A DNA stretch of 10,746 nt from Baffinella frigidus (lineage: Eukaryota; Cryptophyceae; Cryptomonadales; Baffinellaceae). The notes under the pieces were generated by a model, which saw nothing but the letters and a program-made list of their open reading frames with translations, was not told the origin of the DNA and did not search any database. The stretch spans positions 8,850 to 19,595 of the forward strand of contig MU647871.1 of the NCBI GenBank assembly GCA_026770585.1, read 5' to 3'. Shown here piece after piece: positions 1 through 10,746 of the stretch (positions are counted from its first letter, which is position 1; every line of letters begins with the position of its first letter). A program made the position numbers and the translations under genes.

Positions 1-93
1 CTCTCTCTCTCCCTCTTCTCTCTCCCTCCTCCCTCCTCTACCCCCCCCCCCCCTTCACCAGCCTGCCGGCGGCACCTAGCCAGCCTGCCAGGG

Positions 94-149
94 GGGTAGA
101 GGGTAGAGGGTAGAGGGTAGAGGGTAGAGGGTAGAGGGTAGAGGGTAGA
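94..149 (+). repeat. (GGGTAGA)8 heptamer array
   Basis: Eight perfect copies of GGGTAGA. The array sits between CTGCCGGC (63-70) and its inverse GCCGGCAG (151-158). The seven-base period matches the telomere-like heptamers elsewhere in the gene. Confidence 0.95.
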
Positions 150-391
150 CGCCGGCAGCCCGTATCGATCTCGGACTTCTCAGCGGTCTTGATCGTCACA
201 GACTTCTTCCTTTCTTCCCCGATTGACTTTACAAGTGATTTTACCGCGGCCGAACATTCTCTCTTCGGACCGATTGACTTTCGATTGCGGGTTTTACGTT
301 TCTCGGGCACTTGTACGAGATGTCGCCCGAAATCGGGCAGCCTGCGGCGCAAAAAGCCAGATAAAAACAATCGCAAAGTCAATCGGGAAGA

Positions 392-450
392 AATGGTTTC
401 TTCCCGAGTTGGCAGCTGTAGAACCGCTCCCAACTCGGGAAGAAACCATT
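392..450. repeat. Perfect 21-bp inverted repeat (hairpin)
   Basis: Arms 392-412 and 430-450 are exact reverse complements around a 17-nt loop. A wider imperfect inverted repeat (211-230 with 375-393, one-base indel) shares the sequence GATTGACTTT, which occurs again at 272-281. Confidence 0.9.
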
Positions 451-657
451 ATTCTTGCCGACCTTTCTCGGGTCCTATCAAAACCTCACCCCGAAACCCG
501 AAACCCTCAACCCGAAACGAGGACTATTCAACGATTTAACCCCTACTCAGCTCCAGGGTGGTTGCTTTACACACGGCTCTTGGCTTTACACACGGCTCTT
601 GCCTTTACAAAAACGCTTAACGGGTTATGCGCGCCTAACGGGCTATTCGCGGGGCAG

Positions 658-10389
<9,732 letters not shown>

Positions 10390-10746
10390 GTCTGCCCTGA
10401 CCCTGAGGGTCTAGGGTCTAGGGTCTAGGGTCTAGGGTGTAGCGTGCAGGGTCCAGGGTCTAGGGTGTGGGGTCTAGGATGTAGGGTGTAGTGTGTGGGG
10501 TCTAGGGCCTAGGGTCTAGGGTCTAGGAGCGTGGGTTTTGACGCGACGGAGTTGGTGGAGGTCCAACGCTCCGACATCCCCAACGACGAGGTCTTTAGGG
10601 TCTAGGGTCTAGGGTCTAGCGTGTAGCGTGTAGCGTGCAGGGTCCAGGGTCTAGGGTGTGGGGTCTAGGATGTAGGGTGTAGTGTGTGGGGTGTAAGGTC
10701 TAGGGTCCAGGGTCCAGGGTCTAGGGCTAGGGTCTAGGGGACGGAG
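10390..10746 (+). repeat. TCTAGGG-type arrays after exon J copies
   Basis: G-rich heptamers with variants (GTGTAGG, GTCCAGG, GTGTGGG) at about 10405-10526 and 10594-10740. The order of variants is nearly the same in both, so exon J and its downstream intron were duplicated as a unit of about 200 bp. Confidence 0.9.
10536..10590 (+). pseudogene. Exon J second copy (3' part or full)
   Basis: FDATELVEVQRSDIPNDE followed by GTCT, 201 bp after the first copy. The CCAG acceptor is replaced by GCGTGG. Four residue changes against copy 1: Phe/Leu, Glu/Gln, Thr/Pro, His/Asn. The TCTAGGG-rich sequence after each copy is also duplicated. Confidence 0.78.

Larger units (their letters stand above)
1..657. 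other. Upstream intron or flank, no exon recognised
   Basis: Pyrimidine-rich start with a 13-C run (41-53), a heptamer array, inverted repeats around 211-450, CCCGAAA-like heptamers (about 490-518), and short tandem repeats (two 19-bp copies of GCTTTACACACGGCTCTTG near 563-600; two 18-bp units at 614-649) running up to the exon A acceptor. No N-lobe kinase motif was found in any frame. Confidence 0.6.

Noticed and set aside
189-539. Overlapping short frames at 189-539 and 223-768
   Set aside because: Only the last part of the second one (658-722) is coding, as exon A. The rest covers hairpins and repeats.

Overview
The window is eukaryotic nuclear DNA holding the 3' two-thirds of one intron-rich gene on the + strand. 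The gene encodes a mitogen-activated protein kinase (MAPK, ERK-like). Ten short exons (53-114 nt) are recognisable. They join in frame with GT-AG introns from 658 to 10389 as join(658..722, 2565..2628, 3312..3366, 3783..3896, 5150..5205, 6389..6494, 7344..7396, 8415..8477, 9719..9783, 10335..10389). This gives 696 nt, or 232 codons, with no stop. The N-lobe exons (ATP site, helix C) lie before the window and the last C-terminal exon(s) after it. Only about 7% of the gene span is coding. No tRNA, rRNA or second gene was recognised.

The introns are full of seven-base repeats of the form CCC+4 nt. They are variants of the CCCTAAA/TTTAGGG telomere repeat: CCCTAAA, CCCGAAA, CCCTGAA, CCCTACA, CCCTGCA, CCCAACA, CCCCAAA, CCCTAGA. 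GT-AG introns plus a TTTAGGG-type repeat suggest a plant, green alga or another protist with that telomere type. A large-genome microalga would fit, but the organism cannot be named from this sequence.

The main finding is that eight of the ten exons (all but the first and third) are accompanied by extra, partial copies. There are about 18 fragments in all. Every fragment upstream of an intact exon is a 5' piece that keeps the 3' splice site. Every fragment downstream is a 3' piece, most of which keep the 5' splice site. This is what small tandem duplications with one end in an intron and one end in the exon would leave, always sparing one intact exon. The introns seem to have grown partly this way and partly by spread of heptamers and hairpin units.

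Layout: 1-657 upstream intron or flank with hairpins and 18-bp repeats; 658-722 exon A; 723-2388 long intron with a degenerate fold-back and CCTAGG palindromes; 2389-2950 catalytic-loop exon B with three fragments; 3312-3366 DFG exon C; 3632-4442 activation-loop exon D with four fragments; 4587-5205 exon E with two fragments and three hairpins; 5206-6388 minisatellites; 6389-6900 exon F and fragments; 7113-7396 exon G and fragment; 7397-8212 heptamer arrays; 8213-8686 exon H and fragments; 8755-9083 small element with terminal inverted repeats; 9114-9927 exon I and fragments with a 24-bp minisatellite; 9928-10334 heptamers; 10335-10590 exon J and its copy.

The protein keeps the kinase catalytic residues ([11 protein letters not shown]). 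Its activation-loop motif is TQY instead of TEY, TDY or TGY, and both exon copies that cover this site agree on it.
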